This document shows, piece after piece, positions 7,501 through 12,788 of a stretch of DNA of 15,952 nt. The notes under the pieces are model-generated. The model saw only the letters and a list, made by a program, of their open reading frames with translations, had not been told where the DNA came from and did not search any database. Every line of letters starts with the position of its first letter. Positions within the stretch are counted from its first letter, which is position 1. Origin of the DNA: Microcaldota archaeon (GTDB taxonomy: Archaea; Aenigmatarchaeota; Aenigmatarchaeia; QMZP01; QMZT01); assembly GCA_013151465.1 (NCBI GenBank), contig JAADIF010000076.1:1-15952 (forward strand), read 5' to 3'. The position numbers and the translations under genes were made by a program.

Positions 7501-7600
7501 CCACGTCGCCTGCGCTGATGGCACCGCACCGCTGCACAATAACCAATGATATGAAAGTCAGAGCCAATAAAAAATATACAGAATAGAATTTTTTTTGCAT
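4529..7600 (-). CDS. Large secreted glycoside-hydrolase-like protein with cysteine-rich TSP1-like module and C-terminal repeat domain
   Basis: 1023 aa. A signal peptide or anchor covers residues 1-27 (MQKKFYSVYFLLALTFISLV). An alpha/beta domain (about 35-150) with DRALIIGDE, GGYVIRSVSYNGKKLLVISG and GNVYGIFYFTERF resembles the N-terminal domain placed before GH20/GH67-type barrels. A probable TIM barrel (about 160-470: VDFLGVTWARI, KVIMATWDDRG, LDYLIFGFKY, HAGGDKGGFWDRSNGYALGH) and a helical segment (about 500-680) follow, then a beta domain (about 720-830). Residues 833-876 are a CxCGxWxxxxCGxGxC...TRxC module like thrombospondin type 1 repeats in archaeal surface proteins. Residues about 884-1023 hold two divergent copies of a KGWNLVYIP/KWWNVVGF unit. 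Substrate and catalytic acids are not assignable. TATA-like TAATAAAATAAA about 26 bp upstream and no ribosome-binding site suggest leaderless expression. GC is about 50% in the middle but about one third in the C-terminal domain. Confidence 0.75.
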   Translation of the reverse strand: MQKKFYSVYFLLALTFISLVIVQRCGAISAGDVGTIIVKNSWKNDPAHKLATDDLTSHMKSIYGKNIGVVSDISVSTMPDRALIIGDEKNKWVKKLIDEGALSIHDMKAGGYVIRSVSYNGKKLLVISGKGILGNVYGIFYFTERFRLDHDKSDWNIRREPEFKYRICSGSAESCLRFGGNIIYIGSDWPETFDYSDYRDGRYKVDKKYIHTINPSKATKYHLKATVEADEFVVPDSVPGENGNLPEEKWQILEYAVDKFFRTYKNVDFLGVTWARIAAVRNPPHGFKSENVNWRDNDELARFSMIFAKAAKRYGKKVIMATWDDRGTGKMGPNHWHTDVQKHEDILNKIEAKGGDLDYLIFGFKYTSGDFQRYQRYNPVVDLSKKGWKGTNWQGGGREYGGYGIIPYYQGIIFAEGQNEKLPKGGLKEMKKDGVIMVHAGGDKGGFWDRSNGYALGHLTWDVNADPQVLAREWAALQLGVEYSSPLAAVLGKALTDSPEIDLKTLYIKEHNIHSEKYGDLMVYTHRNYLIGSADGWPYSLDKAFDDLKRSDKVQAAIDEKKEAAGMVNLFLARINSLKQNAPAGKRGMLDKAYASALQYKYLVYTIRYYVSGMLAYWNGDNSKAREYLRDWKIAWDFYDNQIRGPNYNPDRNNYHPPKLAGADFGTEQKNGQHSSWGFLYRDGEDRPGSMTRDIENKVRMRGHFYPGTYPQKLLQFSKFSGNVQFEAYLGVPQNTRAGANYLVVADITNIGGFMGEGTVNIANLKANMKIDGADAGVITFTPTSVSGHDVPLLMASNWKPNNDGAVTAALEFDYNGKHYALSGSEPVPFSNCRCGSWTDQACGQGSCGSDKMLQTRTCAPSGCDSESRCISDQSCRNLNNKRSFSYEINLTKGWNLVYIPTDEDVDLSMLSRCRIIAYSLVGRNIKAVDRLISRNSYIVGVRKNCTINLTDDMLPFQQVKIKKWWNVVGFRRNVPQEEITAACGKCLILSFKNRIFRFVRSGEYLEENKAYLIRSQKNCIIT

Positions 7601-7619
7601 TAATATAATTTGTTGTCAC

Positions 7620-7631
7620 TTTATTTTATTA
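7620..7631 (-). promoter_or_regulatory. TATA box for the glycosidase-like gene
   Basis: TAATAAAATAAA on the minus strand, centred about 26 bp upstream of the ATG at 7600, which predicts a leaderless mRNA. No Shine-Dalgarno motif is visible. Confidence 0.45.
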
Positions 7632-7688
7632 GTGGATATATTCCCGTTATATATCGGGTTTATTTAGGCAATCGATATAGTCAATGGC

Positions 7689-7705
7689 GGCTCTGTAGAA
7701 ACCCT
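7689..7705. repeat. Left terminal inverted repeat of the IS
   Basis: GGCTCTGTAGAAACCCT, a perfect 17-bp inverted match to 8349-8365. It lies inside the downstream end of the transposase remnant's reading frame. Confidence 0.9.
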
Positions 7706-8277
7706 CAAGCACAAAAACAAAACCGTTCGATAGCAAGAATCTGAACTGATGTAGATAACACAGCTAACGAGTTTCAAACCTAAACCAGAGAGAGTTATGC
7801 TATTCTTTGAATAGTTCCTCCGTTTTCTTTTGATTCTGTGTCCATAATGCCTGCTTGCATAGTCAGATGAATAACCTGTTGAATCAATCGCAATCCATGG
7901 CTTTTCCGTTTCAAAGAGCAAAGCTGAATATCTTATGTGTCTTAATTATTAACTATTTGAAATCCGCAGGTTTTCATCTTTGAAAGGAGCTTTTCAAGAA
8001 GAAGGGAGCCAATTCTCATGAAGAATTTGTGCAGGGTTATATAATGGGGGATTTTGGAAAGTTTCAGTATCTTCATGATATCAAGACACAATGAAACAAC
8101 ATCAACAATCTCTCTGTATCTCATTCTCATTTTGAGCATAAGAAGCGTCATAAGCTGTATTTGCGTGAAATCATGCCTTGAGAATCTGGATGAATACATT
8201 CTTATGGAATCCCTGCAGACCCCATAAGAAATCCGAACAAATTTTACAAATCCGCTAAACAATTTTTTATTGGGCAT
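7689..8277 (-). pseudogene. Frameshifted and truncated DDE transposase
   Basis: The N-terminal fragment (8277-7942; MPNKKLFSGFVKFVRISYGV start, ending KMKTCGFQIVNN then stop) has the helical TLLMLKMRMRYREIVDVVSL and ITLHKFFMRI segments typical of DDE_Tnp_1/DUF772-type transposases. Reading resumes in another frame from about 7945 as LRHIRYSALLFETEKPWIAI and then DSTGYSSDYASRHYGHRIKR, which holds the first catalytic Asp context (IDSTG). After RRNYSK the match to an expected transposase fades and the frame runs into the terminal repeat, so the remaining catalytic Asp and Glu regions are missing. The start ATG is preceded by AGGAG, which lies inside a hairpin. Confidence 0.8.
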
Positions 8278-8278
8278 C

Positions 8279-8326
8279 GCATCGCTCCTATTATTGGTTT
8301 TGCTCGATTAATAATTGGAGCGATGC
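8279..8326 (-). promoter_or_regulatory. Hairpin burying the transposase ribosome-binding site
   Basis: GCATCGCTCCTATTAT (8279-8294) and ATAATTGGAGCGATGC (8311-8326) form a 16-bp stem with one mismatch and a 16-nt loop. In minus-strand RNA the stem contains the AGGAG site (8285-8289) just before the transposase ATG at 8277. The element's own TATA (8331-8338) would start transcription near the loop, so native transcripts would lack one arm while read-through transcripts would fold the site away. This matches the protection known from IS10 and IS50. Confidence 0.6.
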
Positions 8327-8348
8327 TGCCTATATATCTTTGTTTCTA

Positions 8349-8365
8349 AGGGTTTCTACAGAGCC
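8349..8365. repeat. Right terminal inverted repeat of the IS
   Basis: AGGGTTTCTACAGAGCC, the perfect inverse of 7689-7705. It is followed inward by a TATATA promoter element (minus strand, 8331-8338). Confidence 0.9.
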
Positions 8366-8391
8366 AGAGAACTAATAACATTTTTCTATTT

Positions 8392-8407
8392 AACTGTCAA
8401 AGTCAGG
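8392..8407 (+). repeat. Right arm of the 16-bp inverted repeat
   Basis: AACTGTCAAAGTCAGG, the inverse of 4434-4449 with one mismatch. It sits between the IS remnant and the 3' end of the transglutaminase-like gene. Confidence 0.35.
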
Positions 8408-8420
8408 TAATATGATTGGT

Positions 8421-9305
8421 TTATAACGGAATAAATTTTATGAAATCATAACCGTCTGCTGGATTACTGCTTCCGGGATAATCCCTTGATGTGCCATCTA
8501 TTATTATATTGAATGAATTGATATCACCGCCGTCTGCAAGATTCCTGTTTATGCCCTCACAATGTTCTTTGCTGGTTCCGAATATTATAAAATTGAAAGG
8601 GAGTTCTCCACTATAATCTGTGTATCTTTCCATCAGATTCTTGTATTTTTCAAGAAATGAATTTAATGTGCCTTCGACAGGCAGTATAAGGAATATATGC
8701 CCATATTTATCGTTACGTGCCTGCACCATCATGGGTTTAAGGCCTACGGATTCATACATGCTGGCAAGAAGAATGGCATAATCATCGCAGTCCCCACCTC
8801 CAGATTCTATCGTTTCGTTTGGAAATGCAACGTATTCATCACCGATGGGATCGGAGACATATGAAACCCTGTCTGCGACGTATTCATAAATTCCGAATAT
8901 TTTTGTTGTTATATCGTTCGAATCTGAAAGATGCGAGACTGCTGAAACGGCATAATTCCTAATTCCGATCGGATCAACTTTGGCTCTGAAGACATCAGAA
9001 GGGTATATCGGTATTCTTTTTCTCTTCTCCTTCTTGAACGCATTATACGAAATCGACTTCTCCTCGCCAGGAGTAATGTTCCAGAAACATATCCATCTTT
9101 TCGAGAAGGAAACAGGTTTTCTACAATTGCAATAACCGTCGATGAGATAGCCGGCCTTGCCTTCTTCGGCACAAACTTGGTCGCATCTTCTATCAGTATC
9201 TATTGTAGCAGAAATAAGTGAATCCTCTATATATTTTAGCTCCAATGCCAACACAACAAACATTGCAATTGTTATTAGAACCAGCGCAAACGTTCTCTTT
9301 TGCAT
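8421..9305 (-). CDS. Membrane-anchored transglutaminase-like protein
   Basis: 294 aa. An N-terminal hydrophobic anchor (residues about 5-23, TFALVLITIAMFVVLALEL) is followed by a small cysteine-rich segment (C41, C45, C59, C61: CDQVC...GYCNC) and a transglutaminase-like core. The papain-type triad is recognisable: Cys173 in GGGDCDDYAILLASM, His203 in YGHIFLILP and Asp270 in NIIIDGTSRDYPG. Such proteins act as thiol proteases or acyltransferases, here probably outside the cell membrane. Substrate unknown. The ATG at 9305 lies about 27 bp from a TATA-like TTTTTATAATTTAG and has no ribosome-binding site, so it is probably leaderless. The N-terminal MQK(K/R) plus single hydrophobic segment parallels the neighbouring glycosidase-like protein. 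Confidence 0.85.
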   Translation of the reverse strand: MQKRTFALVLITIAMFVVLALELKYIEDSLISATIDTDRRCDQVCAEEGKAGYLIDGYCNCRKPVSFSKRWICFWNITPGEEKSISYNAFKKEKRKRIPIYPSDVFRAKVDPIGIRNYAVSAVSHLSDSNDITTKIFGIYEYVADRVSYVSDPIGDEYVAFPNETIESGGGDCDDYAILLASMYESVGLKPMMVQARNDKYGHIFLILPVEGTLNSFLEKYKNLMERYTDYSGELPFNFIIFGTSKEHCEGINRNLADGGDINSFNIIIDGTSRDYPGSSNPADGYDFIKFIPL

Positions 9306-9324
9306 ATTAGAAATATATAATTCT

Positions 9325-9340
9325 CTAAATTATAAAAATA
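9325..9340 (-). promoter_or_regulatory. TATA box for the transglutaminase-like gene
   Basis: Minus-strand TATTTTTATAATTTAG centred about 27 bp before the ATG at 9305. The interval 9341-9455 shows no supportable gene. Its minus-strand T-rich parts could also terminate the upstream memo/ammecr1 transcript. Confidence 0.45.
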
Positions 9341-9455
9341 AAAAATAATGGAATTACATTAACGATTCCTTGTTTTGCGGACACGGTGTTGTCGCTCTTA
9401 TATTATCCGTTGCCAAGATGGACCGTGACCCTATCAAGTCATATATTTTTTATTT

Positions 9456-11048
9456 TTACTGTTCATTCTCACTAAACACATGTGCATGATAAATCAGCAC
9501 TTCTGTGTCCTCGTCTTTCCAGCAATCCTTCTCCATTTCCCCCTTCATGCAGAGATGCTCAAGAAATTCGACCTTGTCAGGAAGCTGCTCCCAGACCTGC
9601 GGGAGGAATGTGGACTGGTGGAATCCCCTTCTCAGGACAACGCCATCCCTTAGCGGGACGAGCTTCTCAAGGAGCTCGTCCGGGGAGGAATGCTCAAGAG
9701 GCTTTGGAACTGTAAGGGCAGAAATCTCTATCTCTATGTGCTTTAGCTCATCATATTTTACCGGCGGGAATCTTGGGTCGTTTATTGCGGCATTTATTGC
9801 GTTGTCAATTATGCATTTGTAAAGCGGCTCCTGCGGAAGGATGTGACCGATGCATCCCCTGAGATTTCCATGCTTTGTGAGCGTGACAAACCCGCCCTGA
9901 ACATTTTTGAGCCTTTCAGACAGCCTGCTTTCATCAACATTCGGTATCTTTCCCTCAGAAAGATATGACTCCAGCGTCTCCCTTGCGAGTTTCAGCAAGA
10001 ACTCCTGCTCGCTCTTATCAAGAAAATCAGGATTCTCCATATCAACCCCCTCCCCGTAAAATACAAAACTCACATAGCTCACGGAATTCGTATAATCGTT
10101 CAACACCCTTCCGGAAGTGTCGTAATGAAGGAGCTTTCCCTTTGTTTTGCTCCCTTCAAGAATGGACAGAAGGATTGTTATCGGATAGCGCCCGCAGATT
10201 GTCGCGCCCGTCCTTTTGACATAATCATAGAATCCCTTCACATCCAGGGACTCTATGAATTCAATCGCCCCAAAATCCAGCTTCTTTATATTTTCTGAAA
10301 TATTATCGGAGAAAGGCACATACCTGTAATTTGGCCCGTAATGCGTAAAGTCAGAGCTCACTACCACAAGCGTCTCATCATCAATATAATTTTTGAGAAC
10401 CTGTGCGATGTTTTGCAGATCCTCGAATGTCGCGTCCGGGCCTATAACAATTGGAACTATCTCAAAATCCGAAAGCGTTTCCTGAAGGAACGGTATCTCA
10501 ACTTCAAGCGAATGTTCCCTCGCATGTATCCTTTCGTCGTCTGCATAAAGCATTTCCTTTTTCAAATCCGCTATTATTTTTTGTGCGTCTTTGGATATTT
10601 TCACAAGACCGAGCGGCGTTTTGTAATGCGTTGCGTTTGCGATGGACGCTCCCTTGAAATATGCATGATGGCTCGGCCCCAGAATTATGACCTTTTTGTA
10701 TTTTTCGCCTTCGATTTGTTTAAAGCCGTATGCCGCGGTCTGGCCCGAATAAACATAACCTGCATGCGGCGCTATTATTGCGACAATATGACCGAGCTTC
10801 TCTTTCTTTGCATTCCCAAGATATTTTTTCACATCGGTTGCAAGCTGCTTCTTCTCTGCTGAATAAAACATTCCTGCAACAGCAGGCTCCCTTGCGACAA
10901 CCCTTTGAACAATGTCTGAAGTTTTAATTGTCGTGTTGGGTATGTCTTCCTTCTTCTCCCCGCCAGAAATAAAGAATGCCATAAATATTACTGCCGCAAT
11001 CAGGATTAAAAAATGAATCCTGTAGCTTTTCATACCCTTTCTTCTCAT
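9456..11048 (-). CDS. Membrane-anchored fusion of AmmeMemoRadiSam proteins B (Memo) and A (AMMECR1)
   Basis: 530 aa. A hydrophobic anchor (residues about 12-29, HFLILIAAVIFMAFFISG) precedes a Memo domain (about 54-333) and an AMMECR1 domain (about 345-530). The Memo domain keeps the putative metal-site residues: His95 in IIAPHAGYVYSG, His127/His128 in LGPSHHAYF, the SSDFTHYG segment (231-238) and Cys285 in GATICGRYP. AMMECR1 keeps its LRGCIGH signature (396-402) and FPPVKYDEL...IEISAL. The two proteins co-occur with a radical SAM protein in the AmmeMemoRadiSam set, whose chemistry is unknown to me. The radical SAM partner is not in this window. With the anchor, both domains would face outside unless the topology is reversed, which is unusual for AMMECR1. 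The start could be Met1 or Met6; TAGGTAG lies upstream of Met1. Confidence 0.92.
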   Translation of the reverse strand: MRRKGMKSYRIHFLILIAAVIFMAFFISGGEKKEDIPNTTIKTSDIVQRVVAREPAVAGMFYSAEKKQLATDVKKYLGNAKKEKLGHIVAIIAPHAGYVYSGQTAAYGFKQIEGEKYKKVIILGPSHHAYFKGASIANATHYKTPLGLVKISKDAQKIIADLKKEMLYADDERIHAREHSLEVEIPFLQETLSDFEIVPIVIGPDATFEDLQNIAQVLKNYIDDETLVVVSSDFTHYGPNYRYVPFSDNISENIKKLDFGAIEFIESLDVKGFYDYVKRTGATICGRYPITILLSILEGSKTKGKLLHYDTSGRVLNDYTNSVSYVSFVFYGEGVDMENPDFLDKSEQEFLLKLARETLESYLSEGKIPNVDESRLSERLKNVQGGFVTLTKHGNLRGCIGHILPQEPLYKCIIDNAINAAINDPRFPPVKYDELKHIEIEISALTVPKPLEHSSPDELLEKLVPLRDGVVLRRGFHQSTFLPQVWEQLPDKVEFLEHLCMKGEMEKDCWKDEDTEVLIYHAHVFSENEQ

Positions 11049-11056
11049 CGGACTAC

Positions 11057-11155
11057 CTATAATTTCATTGGAATCTTCACACGAATCTGCATCTTATCGT
11101 TGTTATTGAAAATGCCTCTCATTCCAGGAAGAGTCTTTTCTTCAACGCAAGCCAT
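11057..11155 (-). CDS. Possible 32-aa ORF upstream of the Memo/AMMECR1 gene
   Basis: An ATG at 11155 opens 32 codons (MACVEEKTLPGMRGIFNNND, ending RVKIPMKL) and stops eight bases before the Memo/AMMECR1 start. A TATA-like TTTTATACT lies about 12 bp upstream of the ATG, too close for that start, so an internal ATG at 11122 would be the better one (21 aa). I recognise no family. It may be a leader peptide, a gene remnant or chance. The remainder of the 223-bp gap up to 11272 holds the SPFH gene promoter. Confidence 0.2.
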   Translation of the reverse strand: MACVEEKTLPGMRGIFNNNDKMQIRVKIPMKL

Positions 11156-11238
11156 CGAATCTAGTATAAAATGACAGGGGATCAGAGAAAACTTAAATCA
11201 GAGAATTAAAAAAATATCCCAGAATTCCTGCTCTTGCG

Positions 11239-11250
11239 ATATTTATAAAG
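11239..11250 (+). promoter_or_regulatory. TATA box for the stomatin-like gene
   Basis: ATATTTATAAAG centred about 27 bp before the ATG at 11272, predicting a leaderless transcript. No ribosome-binding motif lies between. Confidence 0.5.
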
Positions 11251-11271
11251 AAGATAATATAAACATGATTC

Positions 11272-12201
11272 ATGAAAGGCCAGAGCGCTTATGCGGGAAC
11301 GTATAATTTTGATTCAGTCCAATCTTCAGGGGCGACGCCCATCGGGACTGTAATTGGCATATTCGTGTTTATAGCATCCGTTGTTTTTTCTTTGATGGCA
11401 GGATCATTTGCATATGCTATATTAGGCTTTATATTAATGGTGCTTCTCGCATCATCCATAAAGGTTGCCGCTGAATGGGAGCGTGTAATAATACTTCGCA
11501 TGGGCCGTTATTCAAGGATGGTAGGACCCGGCCTTTTCTTCATTGTGCCTATTTTCGAGCAGGCCTTCAGAACGGACATAAGAGTAAGAGTGTGGGATGT
11601 CCAGCCGCAGGAGATAATGAGTTCTGACAGTGTGCCGGTTGAGGTTGATGCTGTTGTTTATTATAAAATAGTCGACCCGATAAAGGCGGTAATAGATGTG
11701 GAGGATTTTGCCGTTGCGTCCGTAAAGATTGCCCAGACAACGCTCAGGGACATCGTAGGAAAAAGCGACCTTGACCGCCTCCTTACCAAAAAGGAGGAAA
11801 TAGGCAAAGACATACAGCGCATCGTTGACAAGGCAACAAACCCCTGGGGCATAAGGATAATAGGCGTTGAAATAAAGGATGTCATCCTGCCGGAAATGCT
11901 GAAGCGCGCAATGGCAAAGGAAGCTGAGGCATCAAGGGAAAAGAAAGCGAGGATGATAAAGGCGGATGCTGAAATGGAATCGGCAAAACTGTTCGCAAAG
12001 GCGGCAGAAACCATAGCAAAGACGCCAAACGCATTGAAGCTTCGCCAGCTGCAGACATGGCAGGAAATAGGGGCAGAGCAGAACTCTCTCATGATTCTGA
12101 TACCCATAGAGTTTGCAAGCGAGAGCGGAGCGATGCTCGGTGCTGCAGCCCTTGGCGTAAAAGAACTTGAAAAGATGGAGAAAAAGGAAAACAAAAAATA
12201 A
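11272..12201 (+). CDS. Stomatin/prohibitin-family (SPFH, slipin) membrane protein
   Basis: 309 aa. Two adjacent hydrophobic stretches (residues about 24-61, PIGTVIGIFVFIASVVFSLM and FAYAILGFILMVLLASSI) are followed by the SPFH/Band 7 domain: EWERVIILRMGRYSRMVGPG, FFIVPIFEQAFRTDIRVRVW, TSD-like MSSDSVPVEVDAVVYYKIVD and TTLRDIVGKSDLDRLLTKKE. A charged helical region (EMLKRAMAKEAEASREKKAR to about residue 250) should form the oligomerisation coiled coil. SPFH proteins scaffold membrane microdomains and regulate membrane proteases. The usual archaeal partner, an NfeD-type protease, is not adjacent: the next gene is a CYTH protein. Confidence 0.95.
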   Translation: MKGQSAYAGTYNFDSVQSSGATPIGTVIGIFVFIASVVFSLMAGSFAYAILGFILMVLLASSIKVAAEWERVIILRMGRYSRMVGPGLFFIVPIFEQAFRTDIRVRVWDVQPQEIMSSDSVPVEVDAVVYYKIVDPIKAVIDVEDFAVASVKIAQTTLRDIVGKSDLDRLLTKKEEIGKDIQRIVDKATNPWGIRIIGVEIKDVILPEMLKRAMAKEAEASREKKARMIKADAEMESAKLFAKAAETIAKTPNALKLRQLQTWQEIGAEQNSLMILIPIEFASESGAMLGAAALGVKELEKMEKKENKK

Positions 12202-12210
12202 CATTTCCCA

Positions 12211-12224
12211 GTTTTATTTATTTC
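12211..12224 (+). promoter_or_regulatory. TATA-like element for the CYTH gene
   Basis: GTTTTATTTATTTC lies about 30 bp before the ATG at 12247 in a 45-bp gap, again fitting leaderless transcription. Read-through from the SPFH gene is equally possible. Confidence 0.35.
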
Positions 12225-12246
12225 ATCGCAGGATATTATTTCTAAT

Positions 12247-12780
12247 ATGAGAGAGGTCGAAGTCAAAATACTCGAAATAGATGAAGATAAGATAGAAAAA
12301 AGAATTGTTTCTCTTGGAGGGAAGTTCATAGAAAGCGTGCTTCTTGTCGATGATTTCTTCGATTTTCCTGACATGCGCCTTGCGAAAAATCATGAGTTTT
12401 TGCGCGTAAGATGCGCCGAAAATAGGAAGGAAATCACATTTAAGTGCAAGCGTGAAGATATCCTTGATTTCAAGGCACGTGAAGAGATGCAAACCGCAAT
12501 TGGGGATGCTTCGGTATTTTTTGAGATACTCGAAAAGCTTGGCATGGAAAGGATACGTCATGCAGAAAAGATGCGCACATCGTATACACTTGATAACGTC
12601 AGAATTGAAATAGACAAATATCCCAAAATACCGCCCTTTCTTGAGATAGAAGGAATAAACGAAGATTCTGTAAGAAAAGCAGTGGAAAAACTCGGTTTCA
12701 GAATGAGTGACACGACATCAAGAAACGGGGCGAAAATTCTGTGGGAGTATGGAATAAAGGGCAATGATGTCAGATTTTAG
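12247..12780 (+). CDS. CYTH-domain protein (class IV adenylate cyclase / triphosphatase-like)
   Basis: 177 aa. The defining ExExK motif is at the N-terminus (REVEVKI: E3, E5, K7). The other tunnel residues of the fold are present: FLRVR (R53, R55), TFKCK (K66, K68), KAREE (R78-E80), KMRTSY (K108, R110), RIEIDKYP (E121, D123) and FLEIEGI (E133, E135). CYTH enzymes hydrolyse or cyclise triphosphorylated substrates with a divalent metal. CyaB-type archaeal members have been linked to cAMP formation or thiamine/inorganic triphosphate hydrolysis, and the sequence alone does not decide. It ends 8 bp from the convergent propeller gene. Confidence 0.9.
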   Translation: MREVEVKILEIDEDKIEKRIVSLGGKFIESVLLVDDFFDFPDMRLAKNHEFLRVRCAENRKEITFKCKREDILDFKAREEMQTAIGDASVFFEILEKLGMERIRHAEKMRTSYTLDNVRIEIDKYPKIPPFLEIEGINEDSVRKAVEKLGFRMSDTTSRNGAKILWEYGIKGNDVRF

Positions 12781-12788
12781 TTAATACT

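Larger units (their letters stand above)
7689..8365 (-). mobile_element. Decayed 677-bp insertion sequence with perfect 17-bp terminal inverted repeats
   Basis: GGCTCTGTAGAAACCCT at 7689-7705 is repeated in inverse orientation at 8349-8365 and defines both ends. Between them lie two out-of-frame fragments of a DDE transposase on the minus strand. The complete element would need a roughly 900-1000 bp gene, so an internal deletion is likely and this copy cannot encode a working transposase, though it may still be mobilised in trans. No convincing target-site duplication is seen next to the repeats. Family assignment (IS5-like DDE group) is from the transposase fragment style only. Confidence 0.85.

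Noticed and set aside
9361..9455. Short minus-strand frame (LATDNIRATTPCPQNKESLM) between the transglutaminase and Memo genes
   Set aside because: No ATG start, about 28 codons, no ribosome-binding site and no similarity I can name.
10341..10862. 173-codon plus-strand frame inside the Memo/AMMECR1 gene
   Set aside because: Opposite-strand shadow of conserved Memo domain sequence, with an implausible Cys/Arg/Phe-rich composition.
11661..12374. 237-codon frame antisense to the SPFH and CYTH genes
   Set aside because: Ser/Ile-rich shadow spanning two clearly real genes on the other strand.
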